Of a stretch of DNA of 64,000 nucleotides, positions 1-9,153 are shown in pieces. This stretch comes from Polaromonas sp. (GTDB lineage Bacteria; Pseudomonadota; Gammaproteobacteria; Burkholderiales; Burkholderiaceae_C), in the NCBI GenBank assembly GCA_030683705.1, contig JAUXPP010000031.1, forward strand, positions 1-64,000, written 5' to 3'. The stretch's first letter is position 1. Each line of letters opens with the position of its first letter. The notes beneath the pieces were generated by a model. The model did not search any database, had not been told where the DNA came from, and was given only the letters and a program-made list of their open reading frames with translations. Made by a program: the position numbers and the translations under genes.

Positions 1-346
1 GCGCATTGACCACGCGGCCCAGCAGCTCGGGGCCGACCGGCACTTCCAGAATGCGGCCCGTGCACTTGACGGTGTCGCCTTCGGCAATGTGTTCGTACTC
101 GCCCAGAATCACGGAACCGACGGAGTCGCGCTCCAGGTTCAGTGCCAGACCGTAAGTCGGCGTGCCATCGGCGGTGGCCGGGAATTCAAGCATCTCGCCC
201 TGCATCACATCGGACAGGCCGTGGATACGCACGATGCCGTCGGTCACCGACACAACGGTGCCCTGGTTGCGGATGTCGCTGCTGGCTGTCAGGCCCTCGA
301 TGCGGCTCTTGATCAGTTCAGAAATTTCTGCGGGATTGAGTTGCAT
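1..346 (-). CDS. atpA: ATP synthase F1 alpha subunit, N-terminal part (cut by window edge)
   Basis: The first 115 residues of the F1 alpha subunit are visible; the gene runs off the left edge. The product starts [18 protein letters not shown], a typical alpha-subunit N-terminus, and continues through the beta-barrel crown region ([14 protein letters not shown], and [19 protein letters not shown]). The nucleotide-binding domain lies outside the window. The alpha subunit alternates with beta in the catalytic hexamer of the cytoplasmic F1 sector. The start ATG at 344-346 is preceded by a good purine-rich ribosome site (AAGGAAAG). It is the sixth gene of the minus-strand operon and follows atpH by 58 nt, the usual order in Proteobacteria. 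Confidence 0.95.
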   Translation of the reverse strand, partial: MQLNPAEISELIKSRIEGLTASSDIRNQGTVVSVTDGIVRIHGLSDVMQGEMLEFPATADGTPTYGLALNLERDSVGSVILGEYEHIAEGDTVKCTGRILEVPVGPELLGRVVNA

Positions 347-404
347 GACTCTTTCCTTCTTTCTTCGGTTATGGGCTAAAACTTCAGGACTTGCACTCGG
401 CAGA

Positions 405-935
405 TCAGGAAATCAGTGCCGCTTTCATTTGCTCTAAACGGGCTTTGATCGAGGTGTCCAGCACCTCGTCACCCACCACGACTCGTACGCCGCCTATCAG
501 TTCGGGCTCCAGCTCGACCTTGAGGTTGAGCTTGCGGCCGAAGCGTTTTTCCAGCGTTGCAGCCAGCCCGACCAGCGCGGCACCGTCCAGCGCCAAGGCG
601 CTGTAAACAGTCGCGTCGGACGAACCCGCCTTCGTATTTTTCAGCACCCGGAACTGGCTGGCGATTTCCGGCAGCACACTGATGCGCCCGTTGTCGATGA
701 CCGCGCGCAGGAAATTCTTGGCGGCCTCGGGCAATTTGCTTTTGGCAACGCCGGAAATCACGTCAAAGGTCTGCGCCGAAGTCACGCTGGGGTTGCCTGC
801 GTACTGCTGCAGCTGCACATTGGAAGCAATCGCGGCCAGCTCGTCGAGCCAGGCAGCGGTGCCGTCGAGATCGCCGCCGGCGGTCTTGAACAGCGCTTCA
901 GCGTAGGGACGGGCAATGGTGGCTAGTTCGGCCAT
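405..935 (-). CDS. atpH: ATP synthase F1 delta subunit
   Basis: This is a 176-residue OSCP/delta family protein, the usual length. It forms the peripheral-stalk cap that links F1 alpha to the b subunits. The N-terminus ([12 protein letters not shown]) is the helical delta signature, and the C-terminal stretch ([19 protein letters not shown]) is the conserved family end. It lies 22 nt downstream of atpF and upstream of atpA in one operon, so it is translated with the other stalk subunits. Nothing unusual is seen. Confidence 0.96.
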   Translation of the reverse strand: MAELATIARPYAEALFKTAGGDLDGTAAWLDELAAIASNVQLQQYAGNPSVTSAQTFDVISGVAKSKLPEAAKNFLRAVIDNGRISVLPEIASQFRVLKNTKAGSSDATVYSALALDGAALVGLAATLEKRFGRKLNLKVELEPELIGGVRVVVGDEVLDTSIKARLEQMKAALIS

Positions 936-957
936 AGTGATGCTCGCTTGAATTCAG

Positions 958-1428
958 TCAAAGTTCGGTCTTCAGGCGGCCCAGCAAGTCAGCATGCACA
1001 CCGGCATTGACTTCCTTGCGCAGGATCTGCTCAGCGCCCTTGACAGCCAGTGCGGCGACCTGCTCGCGCAGGGTTTCGCGGGCCTTGACGGTCTGCTGCT
1101 CGGCTTCAACCCTGGCTGCAGCAATGATCTTGCTGCCTTCTTCGGTGGCCCTGGCCTTGGCTTCCTCGATCATGGCCTGCGCACGGCGCTCGGCTTCTGC
1201 CAGACGCAGGGCAGACTCGTTGCGCGACTTGGCCAGTTCCTCTTCCACGCGCTTGTTGGCGACGGAAAGTTCGGACTTGGCCTTGTCGGCGGCGGCGAGG
1301 CCGTCGGCGATCTTGCCGGCGCGCTCATCAAGAGCTGCCGTGATGGGCGGCCACACAAACTTCATCGTGAACCAGACCAGAATCCCGAACACGATCAGCT
1401 GGATTATTAGGGTACCTGTAATGCTCAC
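958..1428 (-). CDS. atpF: ATP synthase Fo b subunit
   Basis: The protein has 156 residues, normal for a proteobacterial b subunit. One N-terminal membrane segment (about residues 5-25, rich in I, L, V and F) is followed by a long charged, alanine-rich region (about 30-150) with the heptad character of the dimeric right-handed coiled coil of the peripheral stalk. It anchors the alpha3beta3 head against rotation by binding the a and delta subunits. It is the fourth gene of the operon and lies between atpE and atpH. Confidence 0.96.
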   Translation of the reverse strand: MSITGTLIIQLIVFGILVWFTMKFVWPPITAALDERAGKIADGLAAADKAKSELSVANKRVEEELAKSRNESALRLAEAERRAQAMIEEAKARATEEGSKIIAAARVEAEQQTVKARETLREQVAALAVKGAEQILRKEVNAGVHADLLGRLKTEL

Positions 1429-1500
1429 TGCTCATCCTTTCCCCACGGACCCGGCCAGAAGCCAGCCCGAAGGAATGACATTTTTACGATAGATGAAGGC

Positions 1501-1773
<273 letters not shown>

Positions 1774-1823
1774 TTAGGACTAGGTTGCGAGAGAAAAAGA
1801 AAAAGAAACGGAAACAGAAAAGC

Positions 1824-2702
1824 TCAGTGGTGATCGTGGGCCTGGCCGATGTACACCAGCGTCAGCATCATGAACACAAAGGCCTGCAGCGTGATGATCA
1901 GGATGTGGAAGATGGCCCAGGCGGTACCGGCGATGACGTGGCCGATGGCCAGTGCGATACCGGTGCCCAGCGAAACCGAGGCAATCGCGCCACCCATCAG
2001 CGCGATCAGCATGAAGATCAGTTCGCCGGCATACATGTTGCCGAACAGTCGCATGCCATGCGATACCGTCTTGGCGACAAACTCGATGATCTGCATCATG
2101 AAGTTGAAGGGGTACAGGGCCCAGTGATTGCCAAAGGGCGCGGTGAACAGCTCGTGGATCCAGCCGCCAAAACCCTTGATCTTGACGTTGTAGACCAGGC
2201 AGGTGAGCAATACACCCAGCGACAGGCCCATGGTGACCGACAGGTCGGCGGTGGGCACCACACGCATGTAGGCATGGTGCGGATCAAGGCCGGCGCCGCT
2301 ATAGATCCCGGCCCAGATGACCGGCAGCAAATCCACCGGCAGCAAGTCCATGGCGTTCATCAGGAAAATCCAGACAAACACGGTCAGGGCCAGCGGCGCG
2401 ACCAGCTTGCGGCTCTGGGCATTGTGAACAATACCCTTGGCCTGGGAGTCGACCATTTCAACCAGCAACTCGACGGCCGCCTGGAAGCGGCCCGGGACGC
2501 CGGAAGTGGCCTTGCGGGCAGCTTTCCAGAGAAGGAAAGAGCCGAGGATGCCAAGCACAATGCTGAAAAAAGCGGAATCCAGATTGACCACCGTCAGGTC
2601 AAAAGGGCCGACCAGCTCCTTGTTGCGCCAATGCGTCAGATGGTGAATGATGTATTCACCGGCCGTTGGGCCTGCCTGTCCTGCAGCGTTCTCAGAAGCC
2701 AT
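1824..2702 (-). CDS. atpB: ATP synthase Fo a subunit
   Basis: This 292-residue polytopic membrane protein forms the proton half-channels beside the c ring. The essential arginine is present in [15 protein letters not shown], the most conserved stretch of the family, and the C-terminal helix LVYIGQAHD is typical. The N-terminus carries a short polar lead ([17 protein letters not shown]) before the first helices, as is common in Burkholderiales. It follows atpI by 12 nt. Confidence 0.96.
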   Translation of the reverse strand: MASENAAGQAGPTAGEYIIHHLTHWRNKELVGPFDLTVVNLDSAFFSIVLGILGSFLLWKAARKATSGVPGRFQAAVELLVEMVDSQAKGIVHNAQSRKLVAPLALTVFVWIFLMNAMDLLPVDLLPVIWAGIYSGAGLDPHHAYMRVVPTADLSVTMGLSLGVLLTCLVYNVKIKGFGGWIHELFTAPFGNHWALYPFNFMMQIIEFVAKTVSHGMRLFGNMYAGELIFMLIALMGGAIASVSLGTGIALAIGHVIAGTAWAIFHILIITLQAFVFMMLTLVYIGQAHDHH

Positions 2703-2714
2703 TTATTGCTCGCC

Positions 2715-3206
2715 TCAAAGTTTTTTATGCCTGGCCGCCAAAAACAGCGCGAACCAGGACACTTTCATTGTCACTACCAGGCCGATCAACATGATCGGCC
2801 AGCTCAGCATCGAAACCAGCCTCGGCGCCGCAAACAGCATTGCCAGCGTCAAAGCGACCTTGACCATTTCCCACAAAAAGAATCCGGCCACAGCCGTGCC
2901 CGGATTCATCGACCAAACCTTGCCGGTCAAACCGCGCGCAAAAAGCGCTGCAGGAACAACCACCGCCAGCGACCCGTACAAGGCAGACCAGCCGGCACTT
3001 GGCCTTCCGGTCAGCAGCCATGCGAGCAAGGCCACCAGGACACCCGCCACACACTGACCCGCCAGCACGTGCCAGAGAGAAACCTGAGGATGGTTTTTTC
3101 GAAACTGCTGCGCCTGTTCGCGCGTCAGTGACTTGAAATCGTCCTGTTCCGTCTCATCTCTATCACCGGAAGCTCTCGCCGCCCGGTCAACCGCCGCATC
3201 TGTCAT
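2715..3206 (-). CDS. atpI: ATP synthase subunit I (assembly protein)
   Basis: A membrane protein of 163 residues when read from the ATG at 3206: a polar N-terminal region with acidic residues (about 1-50), then four hydrophobic segments. It is first in the atp operon, the standard place for AtpI, which helps c-ring assembly and magnesium uptake in other bacteria. An upstream in-frame ATG at 3254 exists, but it would lie almost at the predicted transcription start of the promoter at 3263-3291, so I prefer 3206. The family is weakly conserved, so the assignment leans on position and topology. Confidence 0.83.
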   Translation of the reverse strand: MTDAAVDRAARASGDRDETEQDDFKSLTREQAQQFRKNHPQVSLWHVLAGQCVAGVLVALLAWLLTGRPSAGWSALYGSLAVVVPAALFARGLTGKVWSMNPGTAVAGFFLWEMVKVALTLAMLFAAPRLVSMLSWPIMLIGLVVTMKVSWFALFLAARHKKL

Positions 3207-3262
3207 TTTGGTCACCACAAATTGGGCAGGCGGTTCACGGCCGGTTATTAGCAAAGCCCTTG

Positions 3263-3291
3263 ATTATACGTAGAAACCCGCCCGTTCCCAA
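3263..3291 (-). promoter_or_regulatory. Sigma-70 promoter of the atp operon
   Basis: On the minus strand, TTGGGA (-35, 3286-3291) is separated by exactly 17 nt from a perfect TATAAT (-10, 3263-3268). Transcription would begin near 3256, leaving a leader of about 50 nt before the preferred atpI start. Position and spacing are seen directly; activity is inferred. Confidence 0.7.
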
Positions 3292-3450
3292 AATTCCCCT
3301 GCCCGACGCTGCGGTGATGGTGCCGGCTGCAGGCCGCATCACGGGTGGCGCAGGTATTGCAAGCGACAATTGACAATTGCACGACCCTGTCGCAGCCGCG
3401 CACCTGCTTGCTGCACTGACGGCAGGTGCCGCTTACCCCAAAGGAACCCC

Positions 3451-3897
3451 ATGCCCGCCCTGATGAAATTTCTCCATATCGCCGCTGCCATCGTGTGGCT
3501 GGGCGGCATCAGTTTCATGCTGTTTGCGCTGCGTCCGGCCGCCACGGCGCAACTGGCGCCGCCCCAGCGGCTGCCGCTGATTGCCGGCGTGCTGCAAAAC
3601 TTCTTCAAATGGGTATGGCTGTCCATAGGCCTGCTGCTTCTGACCGGCCTGGCCATGCTGATGGCGGTGGGCATGAAAAACGCCCCCGTCGGCTGGCACC
3701 TGATGTTCGGCATCGGCCTGCTGATGTTTGCGCTGTTCGGCCACCTGTTTTTCGGTCCCTTCCGGCGGCTCAAGCTGGCGGTCGCTGCCGCCGACTGGCC
3801 CGAAGGCGGCAAACGGGTTGGCCAGATCGCCATGCTGGCCAGCCTGAACCTGGGCCTGGGGGCACTGGCCATTGCGGCTGTCATTTTTCTGGCTTGA
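3451..3897 (+). CDS. CopD-like integral membrane protein
   Basis: A 148-residue protein with four hydrophobic segments (about 5-25, 45-70, 78-100, 125-147). The opening LMKFLHIAAAIVWLGGISFM, with a conserved His in the first helix and later GHLFFGPFRRLK, resembles the CopD/DUF4149-type membrane family linked to copper handling or haem binding. The start at 3451 is chosen because AAGGAA sits 6 nt upstream; a longer in-frame start at 3370 has no such site and adds an atypical tail. The substrate is unknown. It starts about 245 nt from atpI, on the opposite strand. Confidence 0.75.
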   Translation: MPALMKFLHIAAAIVWLGGISFMLFALRPAATAQLAPPQRLPLIAGVLQNFFKWVWLSIGLLLLTGLAMLMAVGMKNAPVGWHLMFGIGLLMFALFGHLFFGPFRRLKLAVAAADWPEGGKRVGQIAMLASLNLGLGALAIAAVIFLA

Positions 3898-3972
3898 CGC
3901 GCACTTCGCCCGCCTCGACGCCCCCATGAACCCTGGCGACTTCCGCCCCCCGCTTCGCAGGCCGCCACGTCC

Positions 3973-4563
3973 ATGACGCAGCGCAAACCCACCCGCCCGA
4001 CGGCCGGCAGCAAAAAGCAGCGCGCCCACTGGAGTGATCGCTTCACCCAGGGCGTGAGCCGCGAGACGCTGGCCGCCCACCCATGGCTCAAGCCGGTATC
4101 GCACCACTTGCAGGAGCCCGGGCTGTGGCACCTGCAGCATGAGGCCGTGGCGCGCGGCGTCGCCATCGGCCTGTTCTGGGCCTTTGCCCTTCCAGTCGCT
4201 CAAATCCTGGTGGCCGCGGTGCACTGCGTCTGGTGGCGCGGCAACATCCCGGTGGCGGCCGGCGCCACGCTCATTACCAACCCCTTCACCATCGGCTTCT
4301 GGCTCTGGCTGGCCTACAAGCTTGGCAGCCTGATCCTGGGCGTTTCCCCGCAAGAGGCGGCCGCCGGCGACGCGGTGCTGGACGCGGCCGCCACCAGCGC
4401 AGGCTTCGATGCCGTGGCCTGGCTGCAGCGTTTCGGCTGGCCGGCGGTGCTCGGCATGGCGATTTTTGCCATCGGTGGTTCCGCCGGCGGTTACGTGCTG
4501 GTCAAGCTGGTCTGGCGCGGGCGTGTCTGGTTCAAGCGGCGGGTACTGCGGCACGGAAAATAA
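3973..4563 (+). CDS. DUF2062 domain membrane protein
   Basis: A 196-residue protein of the DUF2062 family. A basic N-terminal region (about 1-45) is followed by hydrophobic segments around VARGVAIGLFWAFALPVAQ, ATLITNPFTIGFWLWLAYKL and GMAIFAIGGSAGGYVLVKLV. The central N-P-F-T pair after a small-residue helix is the family hallmark. The family's role is not known; some members are predicted glycosyltransferase-linked or envelope proteins. It lies 75 nt after the CopD-like gene and 40 nt before the transaminase gene, on the same strand. Confidence 0.8.
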   Translation: MTQRKPTRPTAGSKKQRAHWSDRFTQGVSRETLAAHPWLKPVSHHLQEPGLWHLQHEAVARGVAIGLFWAFALPVAQILVAAVHCVWWRGNIPVAAGATLITNPFTIGFWLWLAYKLGSLILGVSPQEAAAGDAVLDAAATSAGFDAVAWLQRFGWPAVLGMAIFAIGGSAGGYVLVKLVWRGRVWFKRRVLRHGK

Positions 4564-4603
4564 GGCTGCGCGACAATAGTCTCTGCCTCAATCCACATTC
4601 AAC

Positions 4604-5503
4604 ATGACATCTTCCCCTCCCCTCCTTCCGGACACACCCTGCTACCTCAATGGCGAGATCACCGCGCTCCGGGACGCGAAGATCAGCGTCATGGACCGCG
4701 GCTTCATCTTCGGTGACGGCGTGTATGAAGTGGTGCCGGTGTACGGCGGCAAGCCTTTCCGTTTTGCCCAGCACATGGCACGGCTGGACCGCAGCCTGGC
4801 CGAGCTGCGCATCGCCAACCCGCTGACCCACGACAAATGGCGCTGGATTGTCATGCAGCTGGTGGACGGCTATGCGCTGTCGCAGCACAGTGCGCCCGAA
4901 AAAATCGACCAGCTGGTGTACATCCAGATCACGCGCGGCGTGGCGCTGCGCGATCACGTGATGCCGCCGGATCTCGCTCCCACGGTGTTCGTGATGACCA
5001 GCACCATGAAGCCGCCCACGCCTGAGCAGCGCGCCGGCGGCGTGGCCTGTGTCACGGCCGACGACTTCCGCTGGAGCAAGGCCCACATCTAGGCGACCAG
5101 CCTGCTGGGCGCGGTGTTCGCGCGCCAGATCAGCGCCGATGCCGATGCGGTGGAAACCGTGATGTTCCGGGACGGCTTTCTCAGCGAGGCTGCGGCGTGC
5201 AATGTCTGGGTGGTCCAGGACGGCAAGGTGCTGGGGCCGCCCAAGGACAACCTGGTGCTCGAGGGCATCCGTTACGGCCTGATCGAGAGCATGTGCCGCG
5301 ATGCAGGCATCCCCTTCGAACTGCGCCGGATCAAGCGCGAAGAGGTGCTGGCCGCCGACGAATTGCTGCTGTCCTCGGCCACCAAGGAAGTGCTGGCCAT
5401 CACCACGCTGGACGGCCAGGCGGTCGGTACCGGCAAACCCGGGCCGGTTTATGCCAAATTACACGCCGCCTACCAGCGTGCCAAACAGGAGCCCGTCGCT
5501 TGA
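4604..5503 (+). pseudogene. dat: D-amino-acid transaminase gene with in-frame amber codon at the catalytic lysine
   Basis: Reading straight through gives a 300-codon fold-type IV PLP aminotransferase. The N-terminal half (YLNGEITALRDAKISVMDRG, FGDGVYEVVPVYGG, QITRGVALRDH) and the C-terminal half (FRDGFLSEAAACNVWVV, LVLEGIRYGLIE, ELLLSSATKEVL) are both well preserved and in one frame. A TAG at 5090-5092 interrupts RWSKAHI-stop-ATSLLGAVFARQ. In family members (for example Bacillus D-amino-acid transaminase, RWLRCDIKSLNLLGAVLAKQ) that position is Lys145, which forms the Schiff base with PLP. The change from AAG needs one substitution. Cys in AAACNVW replaces the usual Ser next to the phosphate site. 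As written the gene cannot make active enzyme; a reading error is the main alternative. The lipoate genes follow directly. Confidence 0.85.
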
Positions 5504-5793
5504 GCCTGCCGACCCCGCCCCCCGATATCCCGCGCCAGGAGTCGCTGATCGAGTACCCGTCGCAGTTCCCCATCAAGGTGATGGGCGAGAAGGTCGACGG
5601 CCTGGTCCACGCCATCAGCATGATCGCGCGCGAGTTCGACCCGGCTTTCGACGCCTCCACCATCGAGCTGCGCGAGAGCAAGGGCGGCAAGTACCTGGGC
5701 GTCACCGTGACCGTCACCGCCACCAGCCGCGAACAGCTCGACGAGCTGTACCGCACGCTGAGCACACACCCGATGGTCAAAGTCGTGCTTTAA
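5500..5793 (+). CDS. ybeD: YbeD/DUF493 family protein
   Basis: A small 97-residue alpha/beta protein of the YbeD (DUF493) family. The core [20 protein letters not shown] followed by [20 protein letters not shown] and the end THPMVKVVL are diagnostic. The family has an ACT-like fold and is regularly found between dac or dat and lipB; a regulatory role in lipoate metabolism has been suggested but not proven. The start is taken as TTG at 5500, which overlaps the preceding stop by 4 nt and has AGGAG at 5487-5491. No ATG or GTG gives a family-like N-terminus. Confidence 0.85.
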   Translation: MSLPTPPPDIPRQESLIEYPSQFPIKVMGEKVDGLVHAISMIAREFDPAFDASTIELRESKGGKYLGVTVTVTATSREQLDELYRTLSTHPMVKVVL

Positions 5794-5800
5794 AAATGGT

Positions 5801-5873
5801 GCCCCCACGCTCCGCCGCTACGCGGGTCGCTGCCCCCCTAGGGGGCTGGCCTTGCTTGGGGCGGCCCGGCGCG
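5801..5873. repeat. GC-rich 73-bp element, intergenic copy
   Basis: The stretch between ybeD and lipB begins GCCCCCACGCTC, contains the palindrome GCCCCCCTAGGGGGC (5832-5846) and ends CTTGGGGCGGCCCGGC. The reverse complement of 22331-22403, inside priA, is clearly the same element. I recall similar elements in many Comamonadaceae genomes; that part is memory, not measured here. Because it lies just before lipB it probably forms its leader or acts as a weak terminator. Confidence 0.7.
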
Positions 5874-5884
5874 GCGGCCGTGCC

Positions 5885-6595
5885 GTGTTAACCCGGCAAC
5901 TCGGGCAGGTCGATTACCTGCCCACCTGGCAGGCCATGCAGGCCTTCACCGCCGCGCGCAGCCGTGTTGCTGAAATTCCAGGCCAAATCGGCCTCCAGCC
6001 CAATAACGACGTGCGTGACCAGCTATGGATTTGTGAGCATTCGCCGGTCTACACCCAGGGCCTGGCCGGCAAAAACGAGCACGTGCTGAACCCCGGGCTC
6101 ATCCCGGTGGTGGCCACCGACCGTGGCGGGCAGGTTACCTACCACGGCCCCGGGCAGGTGGTGGCTTACCCGCTGCTCGACCTCAAGCGCGCCGGTTATT
6201 ACGTCAAGGAATACGTCTACCGCATCGAGGAAGCGGTGATCCGCACGCTGGCGCATTTCGGCGTCACCGGTCACCGCGTCGGCGGTTCGCCCGGCATTTA
6301 TGTGCGCCTGGACGAACCCGGCTCGCATGCCGCGCTGACCGGCCCGCGCGACCCGCTGGACCCGTTTCGCGGCCTCGGAAAGATCGCCGCGCTGGGCATC
6401 AAGATCAGCCGCCAGTTCAGCTACCACGGCGTGGCGCTGAACGTCGCGATGGACCTGGAACCCTTTTCCCGTATCAACCCCTGCGGTTATGCCGGGCTGG
6501 TCACCACAGACCTTTCTACAATCGGCGTATCGGCAAGCTGGCAGGAGGCCGCGGATGTGCTGGGCCAAAAGCTCGTCACCTATCTGGCACCCTGA
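5885..6595 (+). CDS. lipB: Octanoyltransferase (lipoyl-ACP:protein transferase)
   Basis: LipB moves octanoate from acyl carrier protein to the lipoyl domains of 2-oxoacid dehydrogenases and GcvH. The signature [20 protein letters not shown] is complete, the catalytic Lys is in [12 protein letters not shown] and the catalytic Cys in INPCGYAGL. The GTG start at 5885 gives 236 residues, a normal length, beginning [15 protein letters not shown] start at 5852 would lie inside the GC-rich repeat and add residues that are only translated repeat. lipA follows 24 nt downstream, so the two final steps of lipoate assembly are co-transcribed. Confidence 0.93.
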   Translation: MLTRQLGQVDYLPTWQAMQAFTAARSRVAEIPGQIGLQPNNDVRDQLWICEHSPVYTQGLAGKNEHVLNPGLIPVVATDRGGQVTYHGPGQVVAYPLLDLKRAGYYVKEYVYRIEEAVIRTLAHFGVTGHRVGGSPGIYVRLDEPGSHAALTGPRDPLDPFRGLGKIAALGIKISRQFSYHGVALNVAMDLEPFSRINPCGYAGLVTTDLSTIGVSASWQEAADVLGQKLVTYLAP

Positions 6596-6619
6596 AGCCA
6601 CACCCCCAAGGCAAACACC

Positions 6620-7657
6620 ATGAGCACCCCAGAAGTCGTCCGTGAAATCCAGAGCCAGGAGGCCTACAACCCGCTGGCCAAACAAAAGGCGGCGGCCAAG
6701 CTGTCGCGCATCCCGGTCAAGGTGGTGCAGGGCGAGGTGCTGAAAAAACCCGAGTGGATTCGCGTCAAGGCCGGCAGCCCGAGCACGCGCTTCTACGAAA
6801 TCAAGCAGATCCTGCGCGAAAACAAGCTCAACACCGTCTGCGAAGAGGCGAGTTGCCCGAACATCGGTGAGTGTTTCGGCAAGGGCACAGCCACCTTCAT
6901 GATCATGGGTGACAAATGCACGCGCCGCTGCCCGTTTTGCGACGTCGGCCACGGCCGGCCGGATCCGCTGGATGCGGATGAGCCGCTGAACCTGGCAAAA
7001 ACCATTGCGGCGCTCAAGCTCAAGTATGTGGTCATCACCAGCGTGGACCGCGACGACCTGCGCGACGGCGGCAGCGGCCATTTTGTCGAATGCATACGCA
7101 AGACACGTGAGTTGTCCCCGGGCACGACGATTGAAATCCTGGTGCCCGACTTCCGCGGCCGCGACGACCGCGCGCTGGAGATCCTGAAAGCTGCACCGCC
7201 CGACGTGATGAACCACAACCTGGAAACGGCGCCGCGCCTGTACAAGGAAGCGCGCCCCGGTTCGGACTACCAGTTCAGCCTCAACCTGCTGAAGAAATTC
7301 AAGGCCCTGCACCCCGACGTGCCGACCAAAAGCGGCATCATGGTCGGCCTGGGCGAGACCGACGAGGAAATCCTGCAGGTCATGCGCGACATGCGTGCGC
7401 ACAACATCGACATGCTGACCATCGGCCAGTACCTGGCGCCGTCGAACAGCCACTTGCCGGTGCGGCGTTATGTGCACCCGGACACCTTCAAGATGTTTGA
7501 AGCGGAAGCCTACAAGATGGGCTTCACCCACGCGGCCGTCGGCGCCATGGTGCGCAGCAGCTACCACGCCGACCAGCAGGCCCATGCCGCAGGCGTGTCG
7601 GATCGTCCGGCCGGGGTGGCCGGCCAGGCCGACGCCGCGGCGCTGAACGCGCCCTGA
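6620..7657 (+). CDS. lipA: Lipoyl synthase
   Basis: This 345-residue radical SAM enzyme inserts two sulfurs into protein-bound octanoate. Both cluster motifs are intact: the auxiliary [4Fe-4S] motif [12 protein letters not shown] and the SAM cluster motif [15 protein letters not shown]. The terminal serine region MVRSSYHA, which ligates the auxiliary cluster, is also present. About 50 extra N-terminal residues before the catalytic core are usual in betaproteobacteria, while the tail after SSYHADQQ is Ala/Gly-rich and probably disordered. ATG at 6620 follows lipB closely. Confidence 0.97.
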   Translation: MSTPEVVREIQSQEAYNPLAKQKAAAKLSRIPVKVVQGEVLKKPEWIRVKAGSPSTRFYEIKQILRENKLNTVCEEASCPNIGECFGKGTATFMIMGDKCTRRCPFCDVGHGRPDPLDADEPLNLAKTIAALKLKYVVITSVDRDDLRDGGSGHFVECIRKTRELSPGTTIEILVPDFRGRDDRALEILKAAPPDVMNHNLETAPRLYKEARPGSDYQFSLNLLKKFKALHPDVPTKSGIMVGLGETDEEILQVMRDMRAHNIDMLTIGQYLAPSNSHLPVRRYVHPDTFKMFEAEAYKMGFTHAAVGAMVRSSYHADQQAHAAGVSDRPAGVAGQADAAALNAP

Positions 7658-7708
7658 GCGCCGGCGCGGCCTGCATCCGGTGCAGCGCCGGCGTTTATGC
7701 TTGCCGCC

Positions 7709-8551
7709 ATGTCTGCCAACCTCTACGCACTCGGCGCCATCGCCCTGTGGGCCACCCTGGCCTCGCTCGGTGTCGCGCTCAAACATGTCCCGCCGTTCTT
7801 ACTGACTGGCGTCGCGCTGCTGGCCGGCAGCCTGCTGGCCCTGCCCTTTGTGCTGAAGGACCGCCGACTGTGGGCCATCCCGGCCTCGACGCTCGCGCTG
7901 GGTGTCTACGGCCTGTTCGGCTTTCACTTCCTGCTGTTCATCGCGCTGCGCCATGCGCCCGCCGTGGAGGCCAACCTGGTCAACTATTTGTGGCCGCTGT
8001 TCATGGTGGTGCTCGCGCCCCTGTTCCTGAAGAACATGCGGCTGCGCGGCGTGCACGTGGCCGCTGCGCTGCTGGGGTTTGCCGGTGCGGCTATCGCCAT
8101 CCTGGGCGCGCGTGAAGGCGCGACCGGCGGCACCGGCTGGGCCTGGGGCTATCTGCCGGCGCTGGGGTCAGCCTTCATCTGGGCCAGTTATTCGCTGCTT
8201 ACACAACGCGTGGCGGCCTTCCCGACTGCCGCCATCGGCCTGTTCGGCCTGGTGTCGGGGGTGTTGTCGCTGCTGTGCCACGCCTTGCTTGAGCCGGCGA
8301 CCGCGCTCTCCGGCCGCGACTGGGCGCTGCTGGCCGTGATGGGCCTGGGTCCGCTGGGCGCAGCATTTTTCCTCTGGGACAAGGCCCTCAAACTCGGCGA
8401 TGCGCGCCAGATCGGTATCCTGAGTTACCTGACACCGCTGTGCTCCACCGCCTTGCTGATGCTGGTCAGCGGGCGGGCGCTGAGCTGGAGCATCGCGCTG
8501 GCCGCCGTGATGATTATTGGGGCGGCGGTGCTGGGGACGCGGGGAAAATAG
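7709..8551 (+). CDS. EamA/DMT family exporter
   Basis: A 280-residue membrane protein with ten hydrophobic segments in two five-helix EamA halves. The first half opens with ANLYALGAIALWATLASLGV and the pair VEANLVNYLWPLFMVVLAP is typical of the YddG-like branch, whose known members export aromatic amino acids. The substrate here is not established. An ATG at 7697 would add four residues; neither start has a strong ribosome site. It is 50 nt beyond lipA and may be read from the same transcript. Confidence 0.85.
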   Translation: MSANLYALGAIALWATLASLGVALKHVPPFLLTGVALLAGSLLALPFVLKDRRLWAIPASTLALGVYGLFGFHFLLFIALRHAPAVEANLVNYLWPLFMVVLAPLFLKNMRLRGVHVAAALLGFAGAAIAILGAREGATGGTGWAWGYLPALGSAFIWASYSLLTQRVAAFPTAAIGLFGLVSGVLSLLCHALLEPATALSGRDWALLAVMGLGPLGAAFFLWDKALKLGDARQIGILSYLTPLCSTALLMLVSGRALSWSIALAAVMIIGAAVLGTRGK

Positions 8552-8611
8552 TTCGCCCCGCCCCTTTTCGACAACACGCTGCGACCGTAGCTCGCAACAA
8601 GCAGTGGTTTC

Positions 8612-9024
8612 AACTCCCCACTCCCACCCCTAGCCCCTCCCTCGCCCCGCTGGGCGATGGAGGGGGACTTCATGTGGCCGCGTGTGCTGCGCTCGCGTGC
8701 AAACATGACCGTTCGTTGGGATTCCCGCAGAAGAAGCGCTACGCGCTTCTTCTGCTCCGGACTTTTGTCTTCGGTATTGGTTTTCTACCTCACCCTTCTG
8801 TATGCGCCGAGGAGCGGAGGTCCAGACGGATCAGGGCGAGCGATTGTCTGAGGCGAAGCCGAGTTCGAGCTCGACCCCGGCTGGACCGAGCACCGCAGGT
8901 TGCCCTCCGTAGCGTCAGCGAAGGAGGGACGCAGACAGCAGGGTCGCCTTTTCTTTGGTGACTTTCTTTTGGCGAAGCAAAAGAAAGTTACTTGCCGCCG
9001 GGCAACCCCCGGCCAACAGGCGCT
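8612..9024. repeat. Structured ~410-bp repeat, copy 1
   Basis: Copy 1 of a two-copy repeat (the other at 12264-12666, same orientation). It starts AACTCCCCACTCCCACCCCT and ends near GGGCAACCCCCGGCCAACAG. It can form at least three hairpins: stem I, 13-bp arms 8727-8739 and 8743-8755 with a 3-nt loop; stem II, 8819-8829 with 8877-8887, one mismatch; stem III, ACTTTCTTTTG (8961-8971) with CAAAAGAAAGT (8978-8988). Stems I and II differ in sequence from copy 2 yet remain paired. Function is unknown. Confidence 0.85.
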
Positions 9025-9055
9025 AACCGACTGCCAACCATCGAAGCAGCCAAAG

Positions 9056-9081
9056 ATGGATCCCGGATCAAGTCCGGCATA
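9056..9081 (-). repeat. Short GGATCCCGGATC hairpin repeat, copy 1
   Basis: Read on the minus strand this is TATGCCGGACTTGATCCGGG followed by ATCCAT, nearly the same as the element at 23523-23552. Such hairpins are dispersed intergenic repeats in many Proteobacteria. Here it lies between the structured repeat and the end of the sensor kinase gene. Confidence 0.55.
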
Positions 9082-9153
9082 CAAACCCCAAGCGGCCTCA
9101 ACAGTCAGATACGAATCGGCCTTCAGCCCAAATCCAGCAAGCGTAAGCAGCTA

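Larger units (their letters stand above)
8552..9153. other. Gene-free stretch holding two repeats
   Basis: No gene is supported here. Most of it is the structured repeat at 8612-9024, followed by a CCGGACT/ATCCGGG type hairpin at 9056-9081. Short open frames on both strands exist, but they are translations of the repeat and recur in the second copy at 12264-12666. Confidence 0.7.

Noticed and set aside
1785-3131. Long plus-strand open frame opposite atpB/atpI (448 codons).
   Set aside because: It is antisense to clearly conserved atp genes, Gln/His/Arg-rich, and matches no family; long shadow frames are expected at this GC content.
5090-5092. Pyrrolysine insertion at the transaminase TAG.
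   Set aside because: Pyrrolysine genes are not known from this bacterial group, and no insertion-specific structure is seen downstream; mutation or read error is simpler.
6023-7786. 587-codon minus-strand frame opposite lipB and lipA.
   Set aside because: Antisense shadow of lipB/lipA, which carry complete catalytic motifs on the plus strand.
8425-8706. Minus-strand frame whose product (SPSIAQRGEGGARGGSGEL) recurs in repeat copy 2 near 12264-12400.
   Set aside because: The shared peptide comes only from the shared DNA repeat; frames differ in extent and run into neighbouring sequence, so no conserved gene is supported.
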